From assembly GCF_932526225.1 (NCBI RefSeq), contig NC_064036.1, positions 3,163,501 through 3,227,500 of the forward strand: a DNA stretch of 64,000 nucleotides, read 5' to 3'. Both the position numbers and the translations under genes were made by a program. A model generated the notes under the pieces. It was not told the origin of the DNA. It was given only the letters and a program-made list of their open reading frames with translations, and did not search any database. This DNA is from Nematostella vectensis (lineage: Eukaryota; Cnidaria; Anthozoa; Actiniaria; Edwardsiidae). This document shows positions 47,383-57,908 of the stretch, one piece after another (within the stretch, counting starts at the first letter, position 1; each line of letters opens with the position of its first letter).

Positions 47383-47990
47383 AATCTTAATAACCTGAAG
47401 GGATCTTCTCTCTCTTTAAAGGAGTGATGCTTTATTAGAATTTACATTCGTTGATGTGTCTTTGATAGAATTGTGTAAGGTTTGGAAAGAGAAGTAAATA
47501 TGAGTGGACTTTTGGTCAAGGTATGTTGTCTTTACGTAATGCTATGGTAGAATAGGTTATGGGTTATGTTCAAGGAGGAAGAATGGTATTAGATGAGGGG
47601 AAGACCATAGCGACTCCCCACACCTCATTACCATCTCCTTAATAACAATTCCAAACCCAGGGAAGAATATTATACTATCCAGCGGCTTCTATCAGGGATT
47701 AAGGGTCTGCCTTATTGCCGCTCAAATCTCACGTATTAACATAGCAATTATCTCATCCTAATCACTGCGATTTATCATTATTTCTGATATAGTTCCAAAG
47801 CCCGTTAAAACTTTAAGGCTACGGAGTGCCTTGAAGTGAAAATTGTATCGAAAAAAATACTTTTGCATCTTTAAATTCCCTACTACATTGCCTTTATTAT
47901 AGCAAAGAAAATTTTTGGATTTTTATTACCTTCTCGATATAATAAGAAAAAAAGAATTTTGCTTGAAGACTGCGTAAGCATCAAGGTGTT

Positions 47991-48215
47991 TTACAGCGCA
48001 ACCAGTAAAACCGTGAACACCTAAAATATGTGTGGAATGTTTATTGTCTCCTGACGAATCAGACGCGAGAATTTAGACAGTCAGTTAGACACTGAGACTT
48101 GTTGAGACATGTTTCTAGTTGACTGTTTGAATATATGTGATTGGTCAAGTGATTGGTCGGAACAAACATTCCATACATTTTTACGGTGTTCACGGTTTTC
48201 TTGGTCGCCTTGTAA
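47991..48215. repeat. MITE-like element, family A copy 2
   Basis: 225 bp with ~50-bp terminal inverted repeats: ttacagcgcaaccagtaaaa at the left, and at the right ttttcttggtcgccttgtaa. A shorter copy is at 747-899. The TTA/TAA at the very ends would suit a PIF/Harbinger-type TSD, but it could equally belong to the TIR. Confidence 0.7.
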
Positions 48216-48624
48216 TCCTTTTATGATCCTCTTATACCTTACAGGAACCCAGTGTTCCCACATTCGGGACCATAGGTTATAATTAATTAGCATACTGTTT
48301 TCACCCGGAAGCTTCGTCTTGCGGAAAGTCCTATTAGTGTTCCGAAATATATAACCGATGGATAAACGAAAAAGGCGGAAGTCTGCATGGGGTCGTCTCA
48401 AGCGTAAAACGAGGGGGAAGACTTCTATGAAAGATCTCGCTAAAAGCGAAAAGGACAAACTTTTTGTTGGCTTCTCTTGTATTAGTTTGTCCCTACAACA
48501 CGCTTCAAGGTTATCAGCGAAGAATGACTCATCGTTTCCAAAATTAAAACATTACGACGAAATTTTTAGTAACCATTTGTCTAGTACCTGTCACAAAATC
48601 GCGATAAAACTTACATTATATGCT

Positions 48625-49215
48625 ACCGGTCTCAGTCGCGCTTTCCTGGTTTCGCATGAGCGTAACCTGAGTATCAGGCCCTCCAATGTTTCTATCGCGC
48701 CGGCGAGAAACAAGACAAGGGCCTGATACACAAGTACTATTCAAATCGCATGTTCTCATGCCGGATTCCGGCATGGCTCCTGATTGGTCAAAAACAAACA
48801 AACAAACAAAAAACAAAACAAAGGGCACTCGAATTAGATGCGCTGATTGGTTCAGCTATATATAGTACCCTAACCCTTCGACTGTTCGTTCTCAGAGTAA
48901 TGGCGGACCTTGCGTTAGCAGAATCAGAGAAATCGTTTTCTATTACATTAAAAAAATATATTTTTTCCTTTCCTCATTTTCTTCGGAAAAATCTTCGCCT
49001 GATACTCAGGTTAGATGTTCAAATGTCTTGCCCAGGCTGGTCATTGTGTAGTTCCAGAAAATATCGATACCCCCCTATTGAGGGGGTCGAAGGTATGACC
49101 CCCCACCCCTCTGGAATTTCAAACCCGCTGGAAAATATTTTTAGACATTGGTGATGTGAATATCTTGTAGTAATAACCGGTCACAGCCCCGCTTTCCTGG
49201 TTTCGCGTGTCAGCG
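48625..49215. repeat. inverted-repeat element flanked by a direct repeat
   Basis: The inverted ends are aacctgagtatcaggc (about 48664) and gcctgatactcaggtt (about 48998-49013). Outside them a direct repeat ccggtc-cag--gcgctttcctggtttcgc is found at about 48625-48655 and 49175-49206. No coding region. Confidence 0.6.
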
Positions 49216-49589
49216 CGGCTTTATTCTTTGTTTTCCCCTCTACTAGTCTTCCCCATATGTGCAGGAATTCTTGCTTGTCACTTGTTTTTCTCATGACGAA
49301 ATTCGAAACTCCCCTACTCGGTTTTCGCCTCTTTTTGTTCGGTCTGTTTATCCAGAGCTGACGGTATGATCACCTCGTTGACAGATAACTCAAGTAGTTG
49401 TCGCACTATCCAAGAACTTTCAACCGAAAGAGCAACTACAGAACATAGCCTCCTCTGCAGGCGTCTCTGGACGTTAGAAACCGAGACTCGGGATTCCTGT
49501 GGTCGACAAATTCCTTTGTGAAGGGGGGGAGGGGACAATGCCAAAAGCGGAAAGAGAGGAAAGACCCGCTCGACGCATCACTAGGCTAC

Positions 49590-49735
49590 ACTACTGTGTT
49601 CGGCTTTTGAGAGATTTTGAGCGGATCGTATTTTATGTCCTCCGATGTCGTGTTACATGGAATTTATTAAGTCCTCTAACTTTGACTCAAATTTGCATAG
49701 GAACAAAGAAAAATATCTCAAAAGCCGAACACAAT
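49590..49735. repeat. small MITE
   Basis: About 145 bp with inverted ends tgtgttcggcttttgagaga (49592) and tctcaaaagccgaacaca (49716-49733). Non-coding. Confidence 0.7.
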
Positions 49736-50609
49736 TTGGTAGGTGTGTATATGGTGATTGACACATAGCTAACTATGATTGACATAAGCAATAAAACGTA
49801 AAGATCTGCCGGATAGTTTAGACACATTAGGTTTTTAAGGGATGTGATTGGCTGAAAACAAGCGCATGATTATAAACCCCTTAAAAATAAAGCATGTAAT
49901 CAAACCTAGAAACAAAAAGGATTATTGTATTTCCCATTTATAAAGCTTTACATGACATATAACATGAGCATATTTGACGCGCGAATCAACATTTTTCCTC
50001 GACGTTTTTCGGCGTCCCGCGGGCTGAGGTAAAGGATTCTCCGCTTCTCCAGTCTGGGAAAATTGTGATAATAGTGATTACATCTGCAGCGCGATAAACA
50101 ACAAGAACAAGATTCTCCGTCTATACTGCATGGTATGAGTCATTTCTTTTTGTTTTTTCGAATTTTACCGCTTGTATCATGTCATATTCCTGTAATTTAT
50201 ATGCTCGTATTTATTGATTAAGATATTTTGGTTCAGTTGTCTTTGTTGACTGATATGATGATTCATGTGGCAAGAAAGCGAAACGGTGGCTACAATAATC
50301 ATGAAATGGATCATTGGCAAAAATGCAGTTCTTCAAAAAATAAAATGAATTTCATTCCAACCATTGTCATGGGGTACCAATAAGATCTGTTTGTAAAAAG
50401 ACTTATTCATATCACTCTGATAGCCCTACACAGCTTGAAAACTACTGCGAAATCATCATTGTGAATCATCATCCCAAAGATAAAATACCCATGTATTGAG
50501 TGCAGAAAAAGCGTGCGGAATCAAAGCAGGCTTATACTTTTTTTAAGCGCATTTGATAATCATCTCGTCATGAAGAGGTTATTTTTTGGGGCAGTGCCCC
50601 TCCCTCTGC

Positions 50610-50895
50610 TACGGTCCTAGAACCGGTCAGTCGCATAATAAATACACTCTTTTGTACGGTCCTAGAACCGGTCAGTCGCATGATAAATACACTCTTTTGT
50701 ACGGTCCTAGAACCGGTCAGTCGCATTAAATACACTCTTTTGTACGGTCCTAGAACCGGCCAGTCGCATAATAAATACACTCTTTTGTACGGTCCTAGAA
50801 CCGGTCAGTCGCATTAAATACACTCTTTTGTAAGGTCCTAGACCCGGGGAATAGCATAATAAATACACTCTTTTGTACGGTCCTAGAATCGTCCG
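50610..50895 (+). repeat. 42-46 bp tandem array, ~7 copies
   Basis: The unit is tacggtcctagaaccggtca, then gtcgcataataaatacactcttttg. Every second or third copy lacks the internal ataa. Each unit contains the partly palindromic ctagaaccggt. Confidence 0.9.
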
Positions 50896-50899
50896 AGTG

Positions 50900-53400
50900 C
50901 AACCTTATTTGAAATAGGTGTATATTGCTATTGATCGTTTGTGTCTAATTTTTTCCCTAATAATTCATTGGGTATTATATTTTGATATACACTCACATAC
51001 ATATACACTAACTAAATCGGTCTTGAAGCGTTTTCAGCAAGTGTTTCAGCAATTTGAGCGGTATCCTGTCACAGGTTCTCTTGATGAGATCTATATGAAT
51101 AGCCCGGCCAAAACTGTGTAAGGTAAACTCGCGCCTTCCGCTAAAACACACACCTTTATTAAGCACAACCAAAGGCCAAAATAACCAATAATAATAAATA
51201 ACCATAAATAATTTCGAGTTCCCGTGAAACATACTTTCTAACACGAACACTTATTCGTGTTAATCGAAGCAGTCAAATAACAAATCAACATCAGACGTAA
51301 ACACATCCACCAATTTCGTAATGATTTTCCTTTCAAGTTTATCAAACATAAATAAATAGAATATATTGTATGTCCTTTGATGATCATAGGGCTCGGCCCC
51401 TGGGGCTGATTTAGATTTCGTTGTTACCTCCCCGATCTCTCACTAAGAAACTTTCAAACTTTCCCGTAATTTTGGTAGATTCTTTTATTAGGGAGTGTTC
51501 ATTCACTAAATACACCGAGGGGGAGGGGGGGGGGGGGGCTCCGAATATTTTTAGCCACCAAAAGGGGTGGCTCCGAAAAAAAAAGGGCGGGGGGGGGGGG
51601 GGGGGCTCTGAATTTTTTAGGAGCCATACTGTCTGTTCATTCCAAAATCGCAACGAAGGTAAAAAGCAAATCCGTCCCTGTGTTGGACTCTGAAATGATG
51701 TTGAACTTGACTGGATCATCAACTCGGACAAGGAGGGCAACTTTGCAGTATTCATTTTCCATATTTAAAGCCTTTTTTTCTTATTCAGGTCGTAAGGGGG
51801 GGCTCCGAAAATTTTGGGGTTTTGAAGGGGGGGGGGGGGGGGGGTAGGGCGAAAAAAAATTATAATTAAAGAGGGGGGCTTCGAAATTTTAAGGTGTCTT
51901 GAGTAAAAATCTTCCCTCCCCCTCCCTCGGTGTTTTTAATGAACACTTCCTAAGACAAAATAGAATACATTTCATAAGCAGTGTCACATTTTATCAACAA
52001 GGGGGATAAAGCCGCCAGAAAATCATTTCTTACCTTGGAAAAATATTAGCTTAGACTTTCCAAGGCACATGTTTTTGCAAAGATTACTTCAGTAAGAAAA
52101 TTTTTGACAAAGAACCTTTCCTCACCATAACCACATTCTAGAGGATGGAAAACGCAGCTTTCACGACACCCCAGTCCCTCTCGTCTGTGTCTACAATCCA
52201 CGCGAAAGCCTACATCGCAATAACTCATTCATTGCGCATGCGCATGAGTGAGTAAAAAAAAGAGATCTATGGGAATTAAAAGTAGTGGAATTAGCTCATC
52301 GTAGAGTGGATTTCACATGATGAATTCAGCATGGAAGTCCCAATAAAAACAAAAGGACATATAAGGCAGCAGTCATGTGATATCCACCCACGTCTGGTTA
52401 CACAACACAAATTGTGGATAATTGCTATAAACATCAGATAAATCATTTTCTGACAAATGAACGAGGCAGCCAGTGCACATATATGTTGCTGATTAAAAAG
52501 TTGCTTTTGAAAAGGTTTGGTTTTGCAAGTCACAAAAAAATCCTCGAATCTCCTTCCTTCAAGGTTCGATCGCTGTCATGCAAGTCAACAAACGGCCAAA
52601 GTTATCGGCGATAATTTCATCTTGTTCAGATAATATTTGATTTTGCGACCTTTTAATTAGATCATCACTTGCTTTTAAAGTTCCTGTAAATCCTTTGCCT
52701 TCACTGTTCGTGCCTTGTTCCAAACGTTTGCTGATCATTTGAGCCAAACCGACCTACGCGCTGCGATTCTCAATCTCACAAACAAATGAAGTTGACTGTG
52801 AAACTACGATCGTTATGGAAACGCGGATGATTGACGCCCACGAACTAACCGAAAGCACTGTTAGAATGTCAAGGCGATGAATTGAGAATCGCTATAAGCT
52901 TCATTTGGCGGCCAGTTGCAGAATACCCGTCATAGATCATAGATTCACTCCAAATATATACCCAATTCACACATCTTGGTCAGAAGTTGCGTATCCTGGT
53001 TCCAGAGTCTGTACCTATTCCACTAGTTGGTGTATGAATACACCAAGTGTAAAAAGAAACAGTTTACCCCCATTCTCTTTTATTTCAATTGTTTCTGTTA
53101 TTGGGGCTATTTTCCCTGAACTAAGTAATTTCCTTTTTACACCATTTATATTTGCAACATTGATTGTACTCATGTACTCATAACTTCGATGTACAATCTC
53201 TAAAAATGCTAACTATTTTGAATTGTATTCAAAACTTTGTCCGACTATCCTTAAAATACTAACTTCTTTTTAGTTTTAAATCATAAATCATAGTTCGACA
53301 ATCCTAAAAAAATAATAAGTTCTTTTAAATTGTACTAATAACTTCGTTCTACAATACCTTGAAATAGTAAGCTATTTTTAATTGTAATTATAACAATATA
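50900..53400. other. gene-free region
   Basis: Contains the G-rich MITE-like element at 51489-51953. From about 53180 to 53400 there is a degenerate ~55-bp repeat with ttcgttctacaat-type words. No protein features were recognised in ORFs such as 52905-53183. Confidence 0.5.
51489..51953. repeat. G-tract-bearing MITE-like element
   Basis: Inverted ends: ttagggagtgttcatt (51488) and aatgaacacttcctaa (51938-51953), each followed inward by an inverted accgagggggaggg/cctccctcggt. Inside, three blocks of poly-G are followed by ggctccgaaaatttt-like text. The poly-G blocks are 14-18 bases long. Confidence 0.75.
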
Positions 53401-53409
53401 TATATATAC

Positions 53410-53745
53410 AATCGAGTTGACGTGGGGACGCGTTGACAAGTTGACGAGATGGCAAGTTGAAGTAGAGGACCTGGGGACGAGCTGACGAGAGGACGCGTTG
53501 ACAAGTTGACGAGAGGAAGCGTTGACGGGAGGACGCGTTGACAATTTTACGAAAGTTTGAGTTTGACAAAGTGACAAGAGAACGTGTTGACAAGTTGACG
53601 AGAGACGCGTTGACAAGTTGACGAGAGGACGCGTTGACAAGTTGACGTGAGGACCCTTTGATAAGTTGACGAGTTGGCAAGAGAACGAGTTGACGTGGGA
53701 CGAGTTGACATGAGGACGAGTTGACGCGAGGTACTGGCGACACAT
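53410..53745 (+). repeat. 24-bp-type tandem array
   Basis: Irregular copies of gacgcgttgacaagttgacg with agagga spacers, about fourteen in all. They give long frames on the minus strand of the type SSRQLVNASSRQLVN, which are not genes. Confidence 0.88.
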
Positions 53746-54483
53746 ATCAATATTTTGGTGACCTTAAAACCCGCTCGGTCAATCTCTTGGAGGCCTGGGT
53801 CTAAGAAGTTTTTAGGATTAGTAAGAAAAAGATTTGACCAAGCGAGCAAGTTTTGCTTAATAATTTTTGCCGCGAGTCTCAAATTAACAGGAATCAGTAT
53901 TTTTACCATGTTTTCTGGAGATCAGGGAGCGGGAAAACTTAAGCTCTTCTAAATATGGGCATCTATGCCCATATAAGGCAATACATACGAAGGACACTAT
54001 CCGTGGGGAATATGTTTGATATGTGGAAGCATGGGGACGTGGTGACGAGTTTTTTTTAGAAAAAAAAATATAGCTTGGGGTTGGGGGTATTCTGCAATTC
54101 TGCACTCGGTGGTTTTCTGTCATTCTTCTCTATAGAAATTACTATAGCTTCAATTCACTCAAATCTCCTACTTTCCTTGCTGATAAATACGACACAGTTT
54201 GGTGTTTTGATAGGAAAACTCAACCTAAACCACCATCAGCATTGATCCTCTCGAAGGCGCGAAACAGTGACTTATGGGTAAACCAGGCCACCTTCGTACC
54301 CAAGAAGCACAGGCAGCCCAAGTATTCAAGTGCTCTCGCGGTAACATGGAAACTAGTCTCCAGGACAGCCGATGGAAACCAGCGCACAGTCCAAGCAAAA
54401 AACTTGGATTCTAGCTTGCAATTCTTTTGGTAAAGCAATTAAAACTGACGCTCAGACGTGAGCTCAATTATCCGCCACAACGG

Positions 54484-54587
54484 TACTCTGGTTCCAGAGT
54501 TTAATTTATTCCTTCTCTCTGTTTAACGCTTCGCGGCTCTTTGTCGCCCGTGAGTAGTGAAACTTGGAGCCTCTGGAACCAGGGTAC
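54484..54587. repeat. small palindromic MITE
   Basis: Ends tactctggttccagag (54484-54499) and ctctggaaccagggta (54571-54586) are inverted. A related word, tcctggttccagagt, is at about 52996. Confidence 0.65.
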
Positions 54588-55056
54588 CTCAACAGTAAAA
54601 CTACAAAAAACACCAGTAGAAGAGGCGGACGCAAGAACGAGAGAACGCAACGTGACACGCGCGCGAAGCGCAACAAACATGGCGCTTTTTACGTAAACCT
54701 GAAATAGTTTTAAGAGTGTATAATTCGATTACTTAATAAAAGACGATATTATACACTTTTTATACTAATTTCTGTCAGGGACTCATGCTATTCATTTTTA
54801 TCGGTTTATCTGTACTCTTTGTCAAACCCAGGAACGCCCCCATGGGACCACTCTTCCGCTAATCATCTAGCTAATGATTTATGACCCTAATCGTTATTCT
54901 AATCAAGCGCAAGCTCTTAGCCAATCAGAATAGTTTCGGTTCAGGGGATATAACCCCCCCCCCCCCCCCCCCCAACCCTGTACCAACATAAAAAAGTGTT
55001 TCCTTCTCTTGAGAAACACCCTGCTTGGAGCATGTTTTATCAGTAAAACTAACTTC

Positions 55057-55137
55057 TTATGTTGAGTTTCAGAGCAGTTTTCTATCAGACGCTTACACTA
55101 GCCCCAACTCTTTCGCGCGGCCTGAAACTCAACATAA
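55057..55137. repeat. 81-bp hairpin element
   Basis: Perfect 16-bp inverted ends: ttatgttgagtttcag and ctgaaactcaacataa. The single-stranded form would be a hairpin with a ~49-nt loop. Confidence 0.75.
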
Positions 55138-55606
55138 CCGTCAGCTACACAGGCAAGCCTTAGGAATTTGTGTCTGTGTTAGTCGGGAAGCCAAATAATA
55201 TCCACTCCCCCCCCCCCATTTCACACAGCCAAACAACCCACGCCCTCACGTAGTGTGTAGAAAGCCAGGTCAAACAACCTTGTGGTCTTGTACGCTTTGT
55301 GCATCGTCGCTTTCTCGAACTTTCCATGCAGATCGTTTTGCGACTAAAGTTTGTTTTCCATATGATGATCGCACACGACTGCCAGGTGTTTCCTTACTTT
55401 GCTATTGGAATGTTTACTACAAAATCATCCAACCTTAGATAAACATATCGATCGAAACCGAGAGAATCGTTGCTTGGCTCGACAAACCCGTTATCCCGTA
55501 CCAAAATAAGGACCTATATCTACTAAACGACCTGCTTTTTCTGAATCATCTTCTTAAGTATGTTAAGCCCGGAAAAACTAATTAGCTTTGAAGGAGTACT
55601 ATAATT

Positions 55607-55780
55607 CAGGGTGGTAGCAGGGGGTGGGGCACTAAGGGCATGTGCCTCCCTAATATATTCAGCGATTATAAAGGGAGGACCAGTAGGGGAGTGGCTGTGT
55701 CCCCTTAAGCTAAATGTTTCTGTATTGTGTCCCCCCCCCCCCCCCCCCCCCACAACCTTACGTGGCCTGCTACGGCTCTG
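55607..55780. repeat. MITE-like element, family B copy 2
   Basis: About 174 bp bounded by cagggtggtagcaggggg and cctgctacggctctg. It is homologous to 25108-25265 over most of its length and has gained a C-run of about 22 (55731-55751). Confidence 0.7.
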
Positions 55781-56509
55781 TAAGCAAAACAATAGTCTGG
55801 CGTTAAGTACTGGGTCAAAGAAGGGCCTGCTGTATTTGAAGCGCTACTTGTTCATTGGCATAAAATAAATATAATCTTTTTGCTTTCATCGTTAGATCAA
55901 AAGAAATTGCTAGCAAGTGGTGGTAATTTGATCTCCTTCAACATAGAATACTGTTGATGATCCATCATAGAGTACCTAGCCTATACGTGTCTTGATAAAT
56001 GTCTTCAATCTCTAAATCGTCGGAAGTACCACAAGGTGAGTAATCTACAAGTTGTATATGATTTTCTCGGTATTGGTGTGTTAAGTGTGATAAGGCGTGT
56101 TTTGTTCCCCACCAAGTTTTCTGAAGGACCTCATGTACACAATGATGACAGCAAGGACAGAACGTGAACAAAAAAATGCCTTTATGCTAAGCGCTCAATT
56201 CAGTTTCGAGAAAAACTTGTTCTTAGCCCTAGAAAAGTAAAGATAAGCCTAGAACCTTATTTCTCATAGCGAACAATGAAAGTATGGCCTAGTTCCTGTT
56301 AGATTGTACACGTCCAGGCAGGAAAACGGCTGAAATGTATCAGACAAAGTCTATTTCAGAGTGGGTTTTACGTCTAGCTTTGCAGTCTGTCCGGAGGTTT
56401 CTATTGTTCTCTGCCGTTGCCCTTAAATTTAGGATGTAGAGTAGCGGCCAAACGGCCATGATAGTCTTGTGCGTTTAGCCACCAACCACCATGCACTAAC
56501 ATCGACTCG

Positions 56510-57233
56510 TGTAGTTTGAGCATGTTCAAATTTCTCATGATAGTGATAATGTTTATCAATATCAGGCTCGATAACATTTAAAATTTACTTAAAGGATCTT
56601 TAGTTCATTCGTATCATCAACTATCTTTATCGTTTGGCCGGCGCTATCTTGAATAAATCACTTATATGAGACTAAATCCAAAATTACCGTCACCACTAGG
56701 GACGGTAATTTCAGTTAATGGAGCCGGAGCCAGGCTCAAAGGTCACTCGTAAATTATATCGTACGAGTACACGTATCATGCTACGATAGCACAGGTATTA
56801 CTCAATATGTTTCACGTGAGATACCTTACTATACACGTTCTTAATTCTTATTGGTCGCTATCTACCTATATAAAGCGCCACACCTAAAGTAAAGTCATTC
56901 GCTCTTTCGCTTCATAAGCTACGGGTACTGTAAAGAAACATTTGCCCACCCTCCCTCCCTTTTACTGACAGGTTTCTTTGTGTGTACAGGCAGTGTTAGC
57001 TTGGCGATCAACTGTAAACAAGTATTAACTTAATCATTGCTTTATTATTGAAATAAACCGGGGAGTATCTCCGAGAGTCTGCGGTTAGTTCTGTCTGACG
57101 ACTTCCCCAAGCGGGGTTTGTTTGCTATAAGGTGTGCTTGTGCGTTTGTGGACCAGCCATTACTCTCGTCCGATCCTTCACGCGGAGTGTAGGGGAGATG
57201 AGTGAGGCCTAAAGGTCATATGCTTACACTACA
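56510..57233 (+). mobile_element. possible solo LTR
   Basis: The 724-bp stretch starts tgtagtttgagcat and ends atgcttacactaca, which are inverted at 11 of 14 positions and give the usual TG...CA ends. A TATA box (tatataaag, 56871) and an AATAAA (57051) are placed as in the U3-R-U5 of an LTR. The flanking five bases do not match (actcg/gttgc), there is no primer-binding site after it, and no second LTR is visible. An 11-bp hairpin (aaattaccgtc...gacggtaattt, 56681-56711) lies inside. Moderate to low certainty. Confidence 0.35.
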
Positions 57234-57608
57234 GTTGCTACGTCACGCGCTAGTCGTCACGTCACGCTAACTCGCTTTCGATCGGTCTGTCTCCCCCCCA
57301 TATTCTGCCATAGTCGTGCCTAGTGTATTCATTGCGTTGCAAAGCGGGCATTTCCTTTTCACGCGTAAAGCGACATTAATGTTTATTTCCATCAGAAACG
57401 AGTTGTCAATATTCAATATTAATCGCTTAATATTTTTCGGTCTACCAAACAAAATTCCTATCACTTACAGTAGTAGGGAAATGGCGCAGCTGGCGCAACT
57501 TTTTGATCATCCCGAATTTCATTCCAAAAATGGCGCAAAAGTCTCCGCACACCTCCGCCAAGCCTCGCGACCTGCGCATGCGCGAGTTTGCCAAAGATCT
57601 CTTGCACG

Positions 57609-57832
57609 ACCAAGCCCACCTGTCAATCACTTTGTCACGTGATAGCCAAGCCCACCTGTCAATCACTTTGTCACGTGATAGCCAAGCCCACCTGTCAATC
57701 ACTTTGTAAAAAACCTGTCAATCACTTTGTCACGTGACGACCACGCCCACCTGTCAATCATTTTGTAAAAAACCTGTCAATCACTTTGTCACGTGATAGC
57801 CAAGCCCACCTGTCAATCACTTTGTCACGTGT
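57609..57832 (+). repeat. seven-unit array with PBX-PREP and E-box words before PolB
   Basis: Units start with cctgtcaatcactttg. Five continue tcacgtg and agccaagcccac-type text (36-bp unit); two continue taaaaaa (23 bp). Every unit contains TGATTGACAG on the minus strand, which is the PBX-PREP/MEIS 'DECA' consensus. Five units contain CACGTG, mostly as the palindrome TCACGTGA. The array ends about 75 bp before the likely PolB ATG. Confidence 0.85.
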
Positions 57833-57908
57833 CGCATCTAGGGGGAGCCTGGGGGCTAGCCTCTCAGCTTCACATCTAAAAAAAGCTTTTGAAAAGTGGT
57901 TTAAAGAC

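Larger units (their letters stand above)
47383..50600. other. gene-free region with several MITE-like elements
   Basis: It holds the elements at 47991-48215, 48660-49015 and 49590-49735. ORFs at 48081-48458, 48358-48726 and 48750-49154 overlap these repeats and show no protein features. Confidence 0.55.
53746..56509. other. gene-free region with small inverted-repeat elements
   Basis: It holds elements at 54484-54587, 55057-55137 and 55607-55780 and a C-run at about 54955-54974. A minus-strand ORF at 55965-56171 has moderately protein-like composition but no recognisable motif or splice partners. Confidence 0.5.

Noticed and set aside
53335-53909. Minus-strand ORFs of 120-136 aa with RQLVNASS repeats
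   Set aside because: Translation of a tandem repeat in several frames at once.
54220-54438. Overlapping ORFs on both strands
   Set aside because: Neither strand shows motifs or good splice sites; probably chance or an old repeat.
57442-57702. Minus-strand ORF with repeated DKVIDRWAWLSR
   Set aside because: Reverse translation of the PBX/E-box repeat array.
57786-57908. First ATG of the PolB frame as the true start
   Set aside because: The first residues are read from the repeat array (DSQAHLSITLSR), so a later ATG is more likely, although an upstream start cannot be excluded.
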